Shown in pieces: positions 1 through 10,520 of a stretch of 14,146 nt of DNA. The notes below the pieces were generated by a model. It saw only the letters and a program-made list of their open reading frames with translations, was not told the DNA's origin and ran no database searches. The position numbers and the translations under genes are program-made. The stretch spans positions 1 to 14,146 of the forward strand of contig QAXH01006190.1 of NCBI GenBank assembly GCA_004335635.1, written 5' to 3'. How positions within the stretch are numbered: position 1 is the stretch's first letter; each line of letters starts with the position of its first letter. The stretch comes from Chloromonas sp. AAM2 (taxonomy: Eukaryota; Chlorophyta; Chlorophyceae; Chlamydomonadales; Chlamydomonadaceae).

Positions 1-930
1 TCAGTTGGCTGGTGTGTAGCTCGCTTGCGTTGGTTCTCAGTCTTTTCGCAGTTGATGTAATGAGTCCATGCCTATCCCATTGCCACCCATCCAATGTCCC
101 AGGGCAGACTCTTGGCAGCAGGCAGGCTATGACATTGACACAACATCACAAGCAGTCAGTGCCACACTTCCCAATCTGTCCCAGTACTGGCACAACACCA
201 TCGTCTACAACATCAGTGCATCAGTGCCAGCTCAGCCTCACATGGTTCTAATGAGAAACTGGTTCTAATGAGAAACCACACATCTCAGTTCCACAATGCG
301 CCATACATCGCCTACCCAACACATCTCACCACACCATAACCCTAACCCACACAACTTCACCATCCCAGTGTCAGATGTCACAAACTGTCCCAGAACTGGC
401 AAACTTCCTTTTTTGCGAGTGATGATGTAGCTTGCATCAGTGCAGCCTGCCACCTGCCATGTTGCCCGCGTTGCCAGCTAGTGCCTTGTCCAGGATACCC
501 ATGACCTTCCATGCAGCCATTTGCTACCACGTGCGCCTAGCTATACCATGTTTGGGTATTCAAGTGTCTGGTATGCTGCGTGAGCTGTCTTCTTGTAACA
601 GGCAAGTGCCAGCCACTACTGCCCTTATGCCAAAATTGCCAAGGGATAGGATTCCAGGCGCAGACTCAGAAAACCCAAGACCATATGCTTAGCTATACTG
701 TGCTTGGGCCCATCTCGGTCATGAGCTACTAGCAGCTGGCCATATCTTGTCAGAGCTGGCCAACTCTGTGCACGGCAGCGACCAAGGCCCTCCATAGACA
801 CGGCAGCCAGCTGCACTTCATCATGCACAACAGTGGATCGCAGGGAAGGGGGCTTCACCGCACGGAAGCAGCACGAGACGCAGAAGCTGCCATAGCAAGA
901 GCGCGGTGCAGCAGCACGCCCTGCATAACG
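1..930. other. Gene-poor DNA, no supported gene
   Basis: Only short frames without splice or family support occur. A 17-base direct duplication (GGTTCTAATGAGAAACY, 244-277) is the only clear structure. A minus-strand frame at 625-933 has a balanced composition but no recognisable motif or boundary signals that would justify calling it. Confidence 0.5.
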
Positions 931-1400
931 CAAGGGTTAGGTTGTACAACATACCAAGTGTATACCCAGGTACTCAAAAGCCCAGAGACCCAGCGCAGGA
1001 CATAGGGAATGCCATGCCAGGGCTGGGGATGCAACACACCAACTGTACACCCTGATACCCAACAACTCAGAGGCCCAGCAACCCAGAGACCCAGCACAGG
1101 ACATGGAGTGTATGACGCTAGGGTTGGGAGCAACATACCATGTGTACACCCAGATACCCTTCAATCCAGAAGCCCAAGAACCCAGAGACCCAGCGCAGGA
1201 CATAGTGAGTGACATGCAAGGCTTGGAATGCAGCAAAATCAGACGTACACCCAGAGACCCAGACATCCAGCCCACGATAGAGGGAGTGGCATGCAAAGGC
1301 TTGGGATGCTGCGTATACCCAGACACCCAGACACCCAACCCAGGACAGAGGGAGTGGCTTGGGATGTGGCACGTCAGACGTAATAGCAGACTTTGCCCAA
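931..1400. repeat. Degenerate tandem array, units about 65-100 bases
   Basis: About five diverged units share the core CCCAGAGACCCAGCGCAGGA and end near GCATGC or GGCATGC, each followed by an AAGGCTTGGGATG-like segment. Units vary in length through internal gains and losses. The overlapping frames on both strands here are translations of the array. Confidence 0.8.
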
Positions 1401-1434
1401 AGCCAGGCTAGACGGCCACGGGTTACTGTTCATG

Positions 1435-1808
1435 GGGCAAGGTCCGTGTGCGGTAGCTCAGTGGTGAATGGCGGCCACCGGTGGCTGTCTGTCTTTGGGA
1501 CAGGGTCCCCGTGCAGTAGCTTGGTGGTGAATGGCGGGCCTTGCCCCAAAGCCAAACCAGATGGCGACCGGTGACTGTATGTCTTTGTGGCAGGGTCCCC
1601 GTGCAGTAGCTTGGTGGTGAATGGCGGGCCTTCCCCCAAAGCCAAGCCAGACGGCCACCGCTGACTGACTTTGTGGCAGGATCCCCGTGCAGTAGCTTAG
1701 TGGTGAATGGCGAACCTTCCCCCAAAGCCAAGCCAGACGGCCACGGGTGACTGGCTTTGGGGCAGGGTCCCCGTGCAGTAGTGTTGTCTGGCGGACCTTG
1801 TGCCAATG
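1435..1808. repeat. Tandem array, units 86-90 bases
   Basis: Five units begin near 1440, 1502, 1592, 1678 and 1764 with AGGGTCCCCGTGCAGTAG-type sequence, followed by TGGTGAATGGCG and CCCCAAAGCCAA. The first unit is internally deleted (62 bases) and the last is truncated. The steps between later units are 90, 86 and 86 bases. Open frames on the minus strand across it are repeat translations. Confidence 0.9.
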
Positions 1809-2769
1809 ACAGTTGGTAACCAGTCTTTGTACCTCAGCATCCCAAGCAGCATACCGGTACTTGCTTGGTCCCTTATCACACATTTCACCAGTTGCTACTG
1901 GCTGACTCATGGCTGCTGTATCACAACGCTGCTTGTTCACTTAGGGAGAACACTTCTGATCCTAATGCTGTGGTATTCCCCCCATCATGTCACAGCGCAC
2001 AAGCCCCCGCAAGCCTCTGGAATGAGCTCTTGCTGCACAGAATATGGTTTTTGTAGCGCAATATGCATTTGTTTGCACGTGTCATCAAACGACTGTGACT
2101 GATGCGATTTTGGCCACTACAAAGTACCAGTAGTAAGTAGGCATACGGTACCACAGATCAGCCCACTGGATTACCGAAGTGCACCAAGATCGTTCCCAGA
2201 CGTAAAGAATGCATTATACGATGCAACTGTCGTCTTGTGACTGATAAATCCCATTTCTGGTGATTTCTGGGCCCTTTTACCAATCTACCAGGCGTCCATG
2301 CGTGGTTTTCTGCACAGTATATGCAGAAAAGCACGCATGCGGGCAACCTTTTTAAGTTACCATATAGTACCTGAATTTCACGTGAACGTACTTTTGGATT
2401 TGGAACATTAGTGAGAGGCGATTAGCGAGTGACAACCTCGTGCAGGGCACTGGCAGGCTGGCCTCCGCATCATGTCATTATGCAAGACCTTTTGTCACAC
2501 AGTGCCTGAAACCCCTGTTTGTTTGCTGTACGCTGCTGAGAAGAAGCTGAGAAGAAGAAGAAGAAGCTAAGATCTAACAGGATCATCTTATAGCATGGAC
2601 AAGCGCTCCTGACGAGGGCGTCACAGCGAGCAACACACACATACCCACACATACCCACACAGGCTGAGATACATTACAAAGCTATACCTGGTTTCCTGGA
2701 GCATGGGTCCATCAACAACACACCTCAAACAACCCACTGCCATGATCACGACGCCCACAAACAAATTGA
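1809..2769. other. Unassigned DNA
   Basis: No gene, RNA or repeat family is supported here. A purine-rich GAAGAA stretch near 2538-2568 and a few CA-rich bases near 2632-2660 are the only compositional features. Confidence 0.5.
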
Positions 2770-2869
2770 ATATTGGGATCACTGTCACATAGTCATATTG
2801 GGATCACTGTCACATAGTCATATTGGGATCACTGTCACATAGTCATATTGGGATCACTGTCACATAGTC
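2770..2869. repeat. 25-base tandem repeat, four copies
   Basis: Four essentially identical units of ATATTGGGATCACTGTCACA plus TAGTC begin at 2770, 2795, 2820 and 2845. Their near-perfect identity suggests recent expansion. No variable spacers are present, so this is a minisatellite. Confidence 0.95.
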
Positions 2870-3778
2870 ATCTCATCATTACCAACATGGCAAAGAAAGG
2901 TTTGTACAGGTATGGATTCCATGTGCGGCAGGCAAGTCTACATGCCCTCGTCGCACATGTAGGTTTGCCGTCCATTTGAGTACACGTATTCAACTGAACT
3001 CGGTTAGCTTCGCATGGTTAACTGATGCGATGGCCAAACGCACACCTTTCTGTGGCCTGTCCCTTCATCAAGCTTTGTCATGATTGGGACCTCAGCAAGT
3101 ATTGAGACCAAGCACAGGTAAACCAACGAATTGTTGTGCAAGCACACGAGCTCACCAGAACCATCTGCGCATAAAGGCGCGCAACAGCACCTGTTGTGTT
3201 TGTTGTCGAAGGGCCTTCCGGCCGCAGAGGACAGCTCAGCGGGGCCAAGCAAGTGGGAAAACATAACTGTAAACTTAACCACTGGTTGTAGGTTGTAGAG
3301 CCCAACTCAAGCGAAATGAATGAGTTGTCCGGGGTAAAGAATGAGTGATCAATGTATGGTCAGTGTGTGACCATGTGTGGCCTAACTGGTGATGGCGTCA
3401 AATGATTGAGTTGCTGCCTAACTCCTGATGTGAGGTGATCAGTCACGTAGCAACACAGCACACACTGGTTCAGACATAGGGTCTGGCACTGACTCAGACA
3501 TTTGATCACATCATGCCACACGGCGCACACTGACATCGGTTCAAGAATCCGACACTGGGTTCAACTCTGGTACAGACATTCTGGTCACGTGATTATCTCA
3601 CATAGGGTGACATCGGGTCACATGTCACACATAAATCCCGTGAGAGAGCAACACGGCACACATTGGTATCGGCCAATAGGCTCGCTTGTGTGGCGGGTCA
3701 GCCACTCTCACATGGCCTTGACTAGTCCCTTGTCCCTTGGGAGGGTGAGCGCAGCAATCCGTTGGTCAGTGATATCCC
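2870..3778. other. Kinase gene 3' flank, unassigned
   Basis: The 3' untranslated region of the kinase gene must lie at the right-hand end of this stretch, but I see no TGTAA or AATAAA on the minus strand. Positions about 3395-3690 hold loosely repeated elements (GGTTCAGACATAGG, CACGGCGCACACTGACATCGG, CACGGCACACATTGGTATCGG), apparently an old degraded array. A balanced minus-strand frame at 3004-3282 has no recognisable motif. Confidence 0.4.
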
Positions 3779-3970
3779 TCAGTTTGACGTATGGCCGGAG
3801 GACAGCAGAGTCTCCAATCCTTGCACCACCTCAGCCACCTGAATCCGCTGGGCTTGTGGCATGCACGTGGCCTCAATCAGTCGCTGCACCCCTGTGGCAT
3901 GTGGGCCGCACCAGCTGCCGAGCAGCTGCACCTCACTCTCACTCATCCATGTGGATGCCTTGCATGGCAC
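3779..3970 (-). CDS. Kinase gene exon 13: C-terminal end of kinase domain, stop
   Basis: Acceptor TGCGTTGCTGCAG|GTGCCA, phase 0, then 63 codons and TGA. The sequence LIEATCMPQAQRIQVAEV matches kinase subdomain XI, including the conserved Arg in the place of the RPT/RPS arginine. The protein stops 16 residues after LETL with no further domain. The G-H region is short compared with typical kinases. No TGTAA poly(A) signal is visible in the next kilobase. Confidence 0.85.
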   Translation of the reverse strand: MPCKASTWMSESEVQLLGSWCGPHATGVQRLIEATCMPQAQRIQVAEVVQGLETLLSSGHTSN

Positions 3971-6900
3971 CTGCAGCAACGCACATGGCGCACGCATGTC
4001 ATTGGCATGCCACATGCGCGTTGATATTCTCATTTATTCCCGTTCATTCGCCATGCGGCATGTCCTGAGTTTGGCGTAAATGCCTTGTTAGACGCCCTCC
4101 ATCACCCATGCTAGCTGACTCATAACTTTGCACAAGACCTCACTACCAACGGTCTGGACCCTTGTCTGCTTGCAGTGCGATAGATCTGATTCTTACAGCC
4201 TATCAAGGAAAAGCGCTTCAAATGTAAACGACGCGTCCATCCAGACGCCCACACATGCCCACGCACGTGCCTACCTTCATGATTGGCCTGCAATTGTGCA
4301 TGGGCCCGGGGAACAGCAGCTCGCCCGTCAGCAGCTCGAACAGCATGCAGCCCAGTGCCCACACGTCAGCGGCACAGGCGTCCACGGGGCGCTGCTCACA
4401 GGCAGTGTGCATCTCCGCTGCGTTGTACACCTCCGTACCCCTGCATGTGATGCATGTGTGACAACATGCGATGCATGTGTGACAACATGTGACGCATGTG
4501 TGACGACATGTGATGCATGTGTGACGACATGTGATGCATGTGTGACGGCATGTGATCACGTGTGACGGCATGTGATCATGTGTGCATGGATGCATAAACA
4601 TGTAGTCATCTGAATCTCAACATGCCGCATGTTGAAAGAATGGGCAGGAGGGTGCTAGTGTATGTGAAGTTAGTTCAGGTTCGACACTGTCAACAGTGGA
4701 GCTGATTGCTTCTGCTCCGGGTTAGTCTTGCGCATGTAAGACCGGCAAAACGCTGGCATCTTTTCTCTGGCCGGCATTGGCACCTATCACACTCATTACT
4801 CATGTATCACAAACTTTGGCATCCTTCTGACATTTTACGAAATACTTGAGCATGTTCCACGTCTGGATCCCCTAGAAAATTACGAAAAAAATCGATACGG
4901 TAAGAACGATCGACTCAACAGTGCAACTGTGTTCGACTAAATTGCTTATAGTTCAGCTCACCTCGCCTCCCACAGCTGCAGGTCCGCCTCACTGCCCCCC
5001 TCACTGCCCACACACGCCTCGCTTAGGTCGGCCAGCAACACACGCCACCCTGCCGCCACTCCCGCCGCCCCTGCGCCCGTCTCCGCCTTTTCTGCTACCC
5101 CTGCCTCCGCCGTCTGCTCTGCCCCTGTGTTTGTGCTCGGCACCGCCTCCGCCGGCCCCGAGACCTCCGCCACCTCTGCCTGCTTGAGCAGCAGCACGTT
5201 GTGCGGCTTGAGGTCGCAGTGCGCCACGCGCCTCGCATGCAGCTCCGACACCAGACGGGCAACGTCCAGGAACACACTGGAAAGGGACAGACAGCAGGGC
5301 GGGATTATTGTGGTGTGTTTTGCAGTACACAGCCTGGCCAACCCCAAGCAAGGACACGAATTGAGAGAGGTGGAGCAAAGCAAGAACGACGAATCTGGGT
5401 AAGGAAGACTACTCACTGACTGACAGGGCAGCAGGGTTATGTTGCTTACAAGTGACAGGGCAGAAGTACCCCTTTGAGGACGCACTCACCGCAGTGCCTG
5501 GGCACACCAGCCATCGTCCTGGGTGCGATTCTGCAGTGCCCACGTGTTCAGGTTGCAGTCACATGGCTCCAGAAACAGCTGCAAACCGCCGCTGAACGTG
5601 AGGCTGTAACCCAGCAGGCGCACGCTGCCTGACCAACTGAGCAACTGCTCCAGAACAACCACCTCAGCAACTGCCTGCAACAGGCGCTCGGCCCTGTATG
5701 CCTGCACACACGGCAAACGATGCGAGATGTGGTGACCTGCAAAAGCGCTTGTATTCACAGCTGCAAGAGTTGCAATCAGTCAGAGCTTGCACTGGTGCTG
5801 GGCCATGTGCACAATTGACCCACACACTGGCAAACCTTGAACTGATCCAGTAGTGTGCACCAGAGATCCGTACTCAACTCTATCCTAGCCTTACCCTACC
5901 ACACGCACCTTGACCACGATGTTGACGGGTGCACTGTTGCTGCCAGGCAGCTGCAGCTGGCCCAGCCGCACCGCGCTGCACTCCGTGGAGGCCAGTGTGG
6001 TGCCCAGGGCCAGCTGAACGTGGGGAGCCAACTGGTGGGTGGTGCACGGGGCAGACTGCTGCTCCTGTTCCTGCAGCTGGTCCTGCACCTGCTCCAGCTC
6101 CAGCTGAACACCGCTGGTGGCAGACTCCGGCTGGTCTTGCACCGGCTGTGTGTGCTGGCTGTTAACTGCTGACTGGTCCGCCACCTGCTGTGGGGAGCAG
6201 TCTGATGCCTGCTCCATTTCTTCGCTTTCTTCCTCTTCCTCCCTTTCTTCCTCTTCCTCCCTTTCTTCCTCTTCCTCCCTCACCACATCCAACTCCTGCT
6301 CTCCGTCATCATCCCATTCGCAGATGTCAAACAGCGGGAAGGTCTTGTACACCTGGACAGCGCAGAAACCGTCAGAAACTCAAGTATCAAGAAACGTTGG
6401 GCCAACAAACAGTCGATTTTTGTTCAGCAGTTTGCCGTGTCAGGGCAGCAGTGCAGGCCACATGTGCTTCAGGCAGGGTGCATCACATCTCCTTGACCAT
6501 GAGCATACATAGAACATGCAAAAAAGAAGCTCTTGTTGAAAAGTGGCCAGGCGAAGGCAGCAGTGCAGGTCACCTGTGATTCAGGCAAGATGCACTAGAA
6601 AGCTTAATTCATGATATGCCCAAAAAACATGCAGCAAAGAATTACTACCTCTTCGTCAGAATCCCATTCAGGGATATGAAACAATGAAGAATACCTCAGC
6701 GCAAAAAAATGTCAGAAGCAGCAACGGCGGCAAACAAACAGGAAGTCAAGTCAGCAGTAGGTCAGCAGTAAGTCAGCAGTAAGTCAGCAGTAAGTCAGCA
6801 CTGAGGCAGTCGCCCAGGTCACACATGCTTCAGGCAGAGTACACCATACTTCTTTGAACACGCCCTAGCATAGAACATGCACACAAAACGTCGAAGTCCA

Positions 6901-9900
6901 AACGCTCCGCCTGATGTCCCACTCTCCGCCAGCAGACAAGCCTGATGGTGTGAGTAACCAGGCACTCAACCAGGTACTCAGCACAGATGCATGAACGTAT
7001 GGAAGGGTGTGCCTCACGGTTCTCCATGTCAAGTCACCTGCAAAGCGTGCTCAACTTCCTGCTCCATGTCTGGCCCTCACCTGGCTTAGGCGAAGAGTCC
7101 GCCCTGTGCGACGCGACTCCCATGGACGATCGGGCGTTTCCCCATCCGCTTCCTCGTCACATGCGCGACTCAAGCTAACAGCAGCAAGGCGCAAGCGAGG
7201 AACGCCAAACACCCCTTTGGCCACCGGTCTAGGACTTTCCGACACCACCAATGCGGCAGCCAGACCCACGACTGCTGCTGCGTTGTTGCAAGGCTCAACA
7301 CCATACACCACTCTGGTCCCAGCCTCGGCTACCACTACGATCACTATGATGTTAGCAAGCTTCAGGTGCAAATCTCTGTCCATTTTTAGAAGGAAGCTGT
7401 TGCCGTGCCGGGGCGTGCGCCGTCCGTACTCGAACGCAAGCGCAAGCGCGTCCAGGTTGTTCTTGGGCATCATTAGTCGCCTGCAAGGGTGCTGATTGGC
7501 TTGGCGACGGTCCGGTCTGCGAGTTGCAGCCACTGCTTCAGCAGTCAAGTCATTCCTCAGACATGTGTCGCTTGTGGCCAAGGACTGTCCATCAGTCGCT
7601 ACCACCGAGAGCTGTCGCCCTTCAACGCTAGCTTTGAGAAACGGCCCGCTCCGTCTCAACGTCTGCTGGTCAGCCTGCTGATCATCGGCCATTGATACGC
7701 GGTTGATCCGAACGGTTTCGTCTCCACTTTTGACGTTGTCGTCTGCTGTTGTCACGGGGATCCATTTGAGGATCGTCTCATCGTCGCTGCAGCCATCGTT
7801 GTCCCTCGCGAAAACACCACCACTATCACTGCTGCCGCGTCGGAAGGTCGGAACTGGCTTTGGCAGAGCAGAGAAGACGGATGATCGCAAGGGGCGCTGA
7901 TCGCGATCGTCAGCACCACTGCCGTCGGTGACACGGTGAATTGGGCTGAGGCAAACCTGCACAATCAAGTGATGTGCAAGCATCTGTTTGACGCATGGTG
8001 TCAGCACGTGCTGTACATTGCTTGCGCCGGCGGTCTCTGCTCTCTCCCTCTCTCCATTTCTTGACACGCCTTCGTAACACAAACCAACCTCTAGCTTCTA
8101 CACGTAAGACAAACCCCAGCATTCAACCTCGTACTTCCACGCAGCACGTGTGCTCAACCACATTGTCTCGGCCCTCGTCTTTCCACCAAGCCCTGGCCCG
8201 TGATCCTCACCTGTGGCTCCCCCACGTCTTCAAAAGAGAGATCATCTGTCAACCTGGGGGCCAAACTCAAGCTGATATCCCCGCCATCCTCGATGCTAAC
8301 AAACGTATCCTCGGGCCAATCGGCCCTGCCTTGCTGATCGCCAAACTGTTGCTGAGTGTGTGACAGTACCAGCCTGAGGTTTCCGCTTTCGCCTTGCATG
8401 CTGTCGCCGCCCGCTCCAGCCATGCATGCATCACGGCCGACGTGCGCATCGCTGGGCATGCTGACTGCACCCTGCATAGCTACTGCCGCTTCCATGTCCC
8501 GGGCTGAACACGGCATGCTGTATGAACCTTGCATGGGAGTGTCTGAGTCAGCCTCCGATGCGGTCATGCTGCATGAACCGTGAATGGCGACACCGTCCCC
8601 CTGGCTCATGCTTGCATGGTCACTCAGGCACTTTGCAGCTGCGGCCATGCTGTATGCATTGGTAGTACAGGGCACGCAGTAGGTGCGAACTGCACGGGAC
8701 GCCCCCTGATGCCACATGTCCGCGCCAACGATTGGCAGTAGGGCAGCTTGGGTCTGGAGAAGTTGAATGGGAACCTGGACAGGTAGGGCGAAGGCAGGGT
8801 TTAAAAGCCATCATGACGGGGGTTGCACGGCACAGGGGTTAAGCAAAGCACTTGTTGCTGATCTGGAGCCAGGGCGGCAAGACTAGCGTCGAGCACTATG
8901 ATATGTGGGTGGAACCAGCATAGGCATCCAAAATGGCAGGGTGGCATAAGCATCTCAAACCTGACAACCGGACTCTCTGACCTCACATAGGCCGCTGTGC
9001 TCACCAGGTTGGCAGTCGCCCCGTTCCATCCCTGTAGCAGTGTGCAGCAATGGGAGGGGCCCAGCTCTTGCCTATCAATCGCCCAGCACCCAGCAGCGCC
9101 TGTCCGCACCAAGCCGCCTGACGCACCACCAAGGCCTGGGCCCCCAGTTTCCGGCGCCGCTGCCTCAGTGCCCGCCGCCCGTGCAACCACTTTGTCACTG
9201 CCTGCAGGAGGACTTGCCAAGCACAGAGCCTGCGTGGGCTCTGAGAGACCAGCAGCCCCACTTGCCAGGCCTAGGGCCTGAGAGGGGCAGGTGGCATGGC
9301 GGGCCGCCTCTGCTGTGCCCGGATGGCCGGCATCCTCTGTCTGTGACAGACAAGTGACGCCACAGTCACTGTGGGCGTCTGCCTCGTCTTCCGAGCTCAA
9401 AGGGCCGTCAAAGTGTGCCGTGATGTAGTCGGCTAGTGCTTGCACGCTAACGGAGCCCTTGCATGAAGGGCACAGGGCCTTGTACGCCTCAAATGCCTGC
9501 ATGCACAGGAGGCGTGTGTGCATGTGCTCAAGGCATGTGCGCACGAACAGACACGCCTTGTATAGCGTGACAAACAAAATGTGACCAGTCAAGCCTTCAA
9601 TCAAGCACTGCAGCGCGCACATTTGACATGCACACCACCTCCTAGCGTGTACGACCGATGGACGACAGCACACGCCAACGCACCCACACACCAACGCACC
9701 CACACACGTGCACCCACACACCAACGCACCCACCCACCCTCACACACCCTCACACACACATACACACATGTTGATTCATGGGTACAACCTGATAAGCCAT
9801 GTCATGATGAATGAAGGACATGCAAACGCCCTCACACACACCTGTTGATTCATGGGTACAACCTGATAAGCCATGTGATGATGTATGAAGGACATGCAAA

Positions 9901-10462
9901 CGCCCTCACACACACCTGTTGATTCATGGGTACAACCTGATAAGCCATGTGATGATGTATGAAGGACATGCAAACGCCCTCACACACACCTGTTGATTCA
10001 TGGGTACAACCTGATAAGCCATGTGATGATGTATGAAGGACATGCAAACGCCCTCACCTGTTGATTCATGGGTACAACCTGATAAGCCATGTGATGATGT
10101 ATGAAGGACATGCAAACGCCCTCACACACACCTGTTGCCAGTTCACCTCCCAGGCCAGTCACCTGTTGCCAGTTCACCTCCCAGGCCAGTCACCTGTTGC
10201 CAGTTCACCTCCCAGGCCAGTCACCTGTTGCCAGTTCACCTCCCAGGCCAGCACCGAGCTGAGCAGCTCCAGAACCTCCAGATCATCCTCAAGGTCACAA
10301 TTGTAACGGATCACGCTTTCACACGTGAAGGGGCCTAGGTCGCAGCAGGAGTCACTGTCATCGTCTTCTGCCCGTGTCTCTGCAAAGGATGCAACACGGA
10401 GGAATCAATGTCGCTGCGCGTGCAAGCGCTGGCATGCTGCCGTCTGACTGGGTTTGGGTTGA

Positions 10463-10520
<58 letters not shown>

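Larger units (their letters stand above)
6444..6890. repeat. Three diverged segmental copies around exons 7 and 8
   Basis: Units at about 6444-6528, 6556-6640 and 6805-6890 share a GGCAG start, a CACATGTGCTTCAGGCA-like block and an AACATGCAAAA-like end. On the minus strand each lies at or just after a position where an EWD-type exon exists or may have existed. The middle copy directly follows exon 8, and the right copy overlaps the tentative exon 7. Confidence 0.7.

Noticed and set aside
336..352. CATAACCCTAACCC as telomere repeat
   Set aside because: Single short occurrence without a tandem run; a similar isolated ACCCTAACCCC occurs near 13008.
1423..1940. Minus-strand frames up to 160 codons across the 86-90 base array
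   Set aside because: The peptides repeat with the DNA period and the frames end where the array decays, so they are repeat translation.
4033..4038. AATAAA on the minus strand as the kinase poly(A) signal
   Set aside because: It lies in intron 12, upstream of the last kinase exon, which is needed for subdomain XI.
4128..4565. Plus-strand frame of 145 codons with a CDACVTT repeat
   Set aside because: It lies over kinase intron and exon 12 on the opposite strand; the repeated peptide comes from the 21-base array.
6117..6512. Plus-strand Ser-rich frame
   Set aside because: It is the antisense shadow of the Glu/Arg-coding 18-base repeat in exon 9.
7007..7495. Plus-strand frame of 162 codons
   Set aside because: It lies opposite exon 6, which is longer, has matching splice sites at both ends and links in phase to its neighbours.
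9776..10115. Overlapping minus-strand frames of about 63-65 codons with the same peptide
   Set aside because: They are translations of the 74-base minisatellite in shifted frames, with no independent support.
9769..10252. Regular direct repeats resembling a CRISPR array
   Set aside because: Units are contiguous and identical with no variable spacers, lie in an intron, and there are no cas genes.
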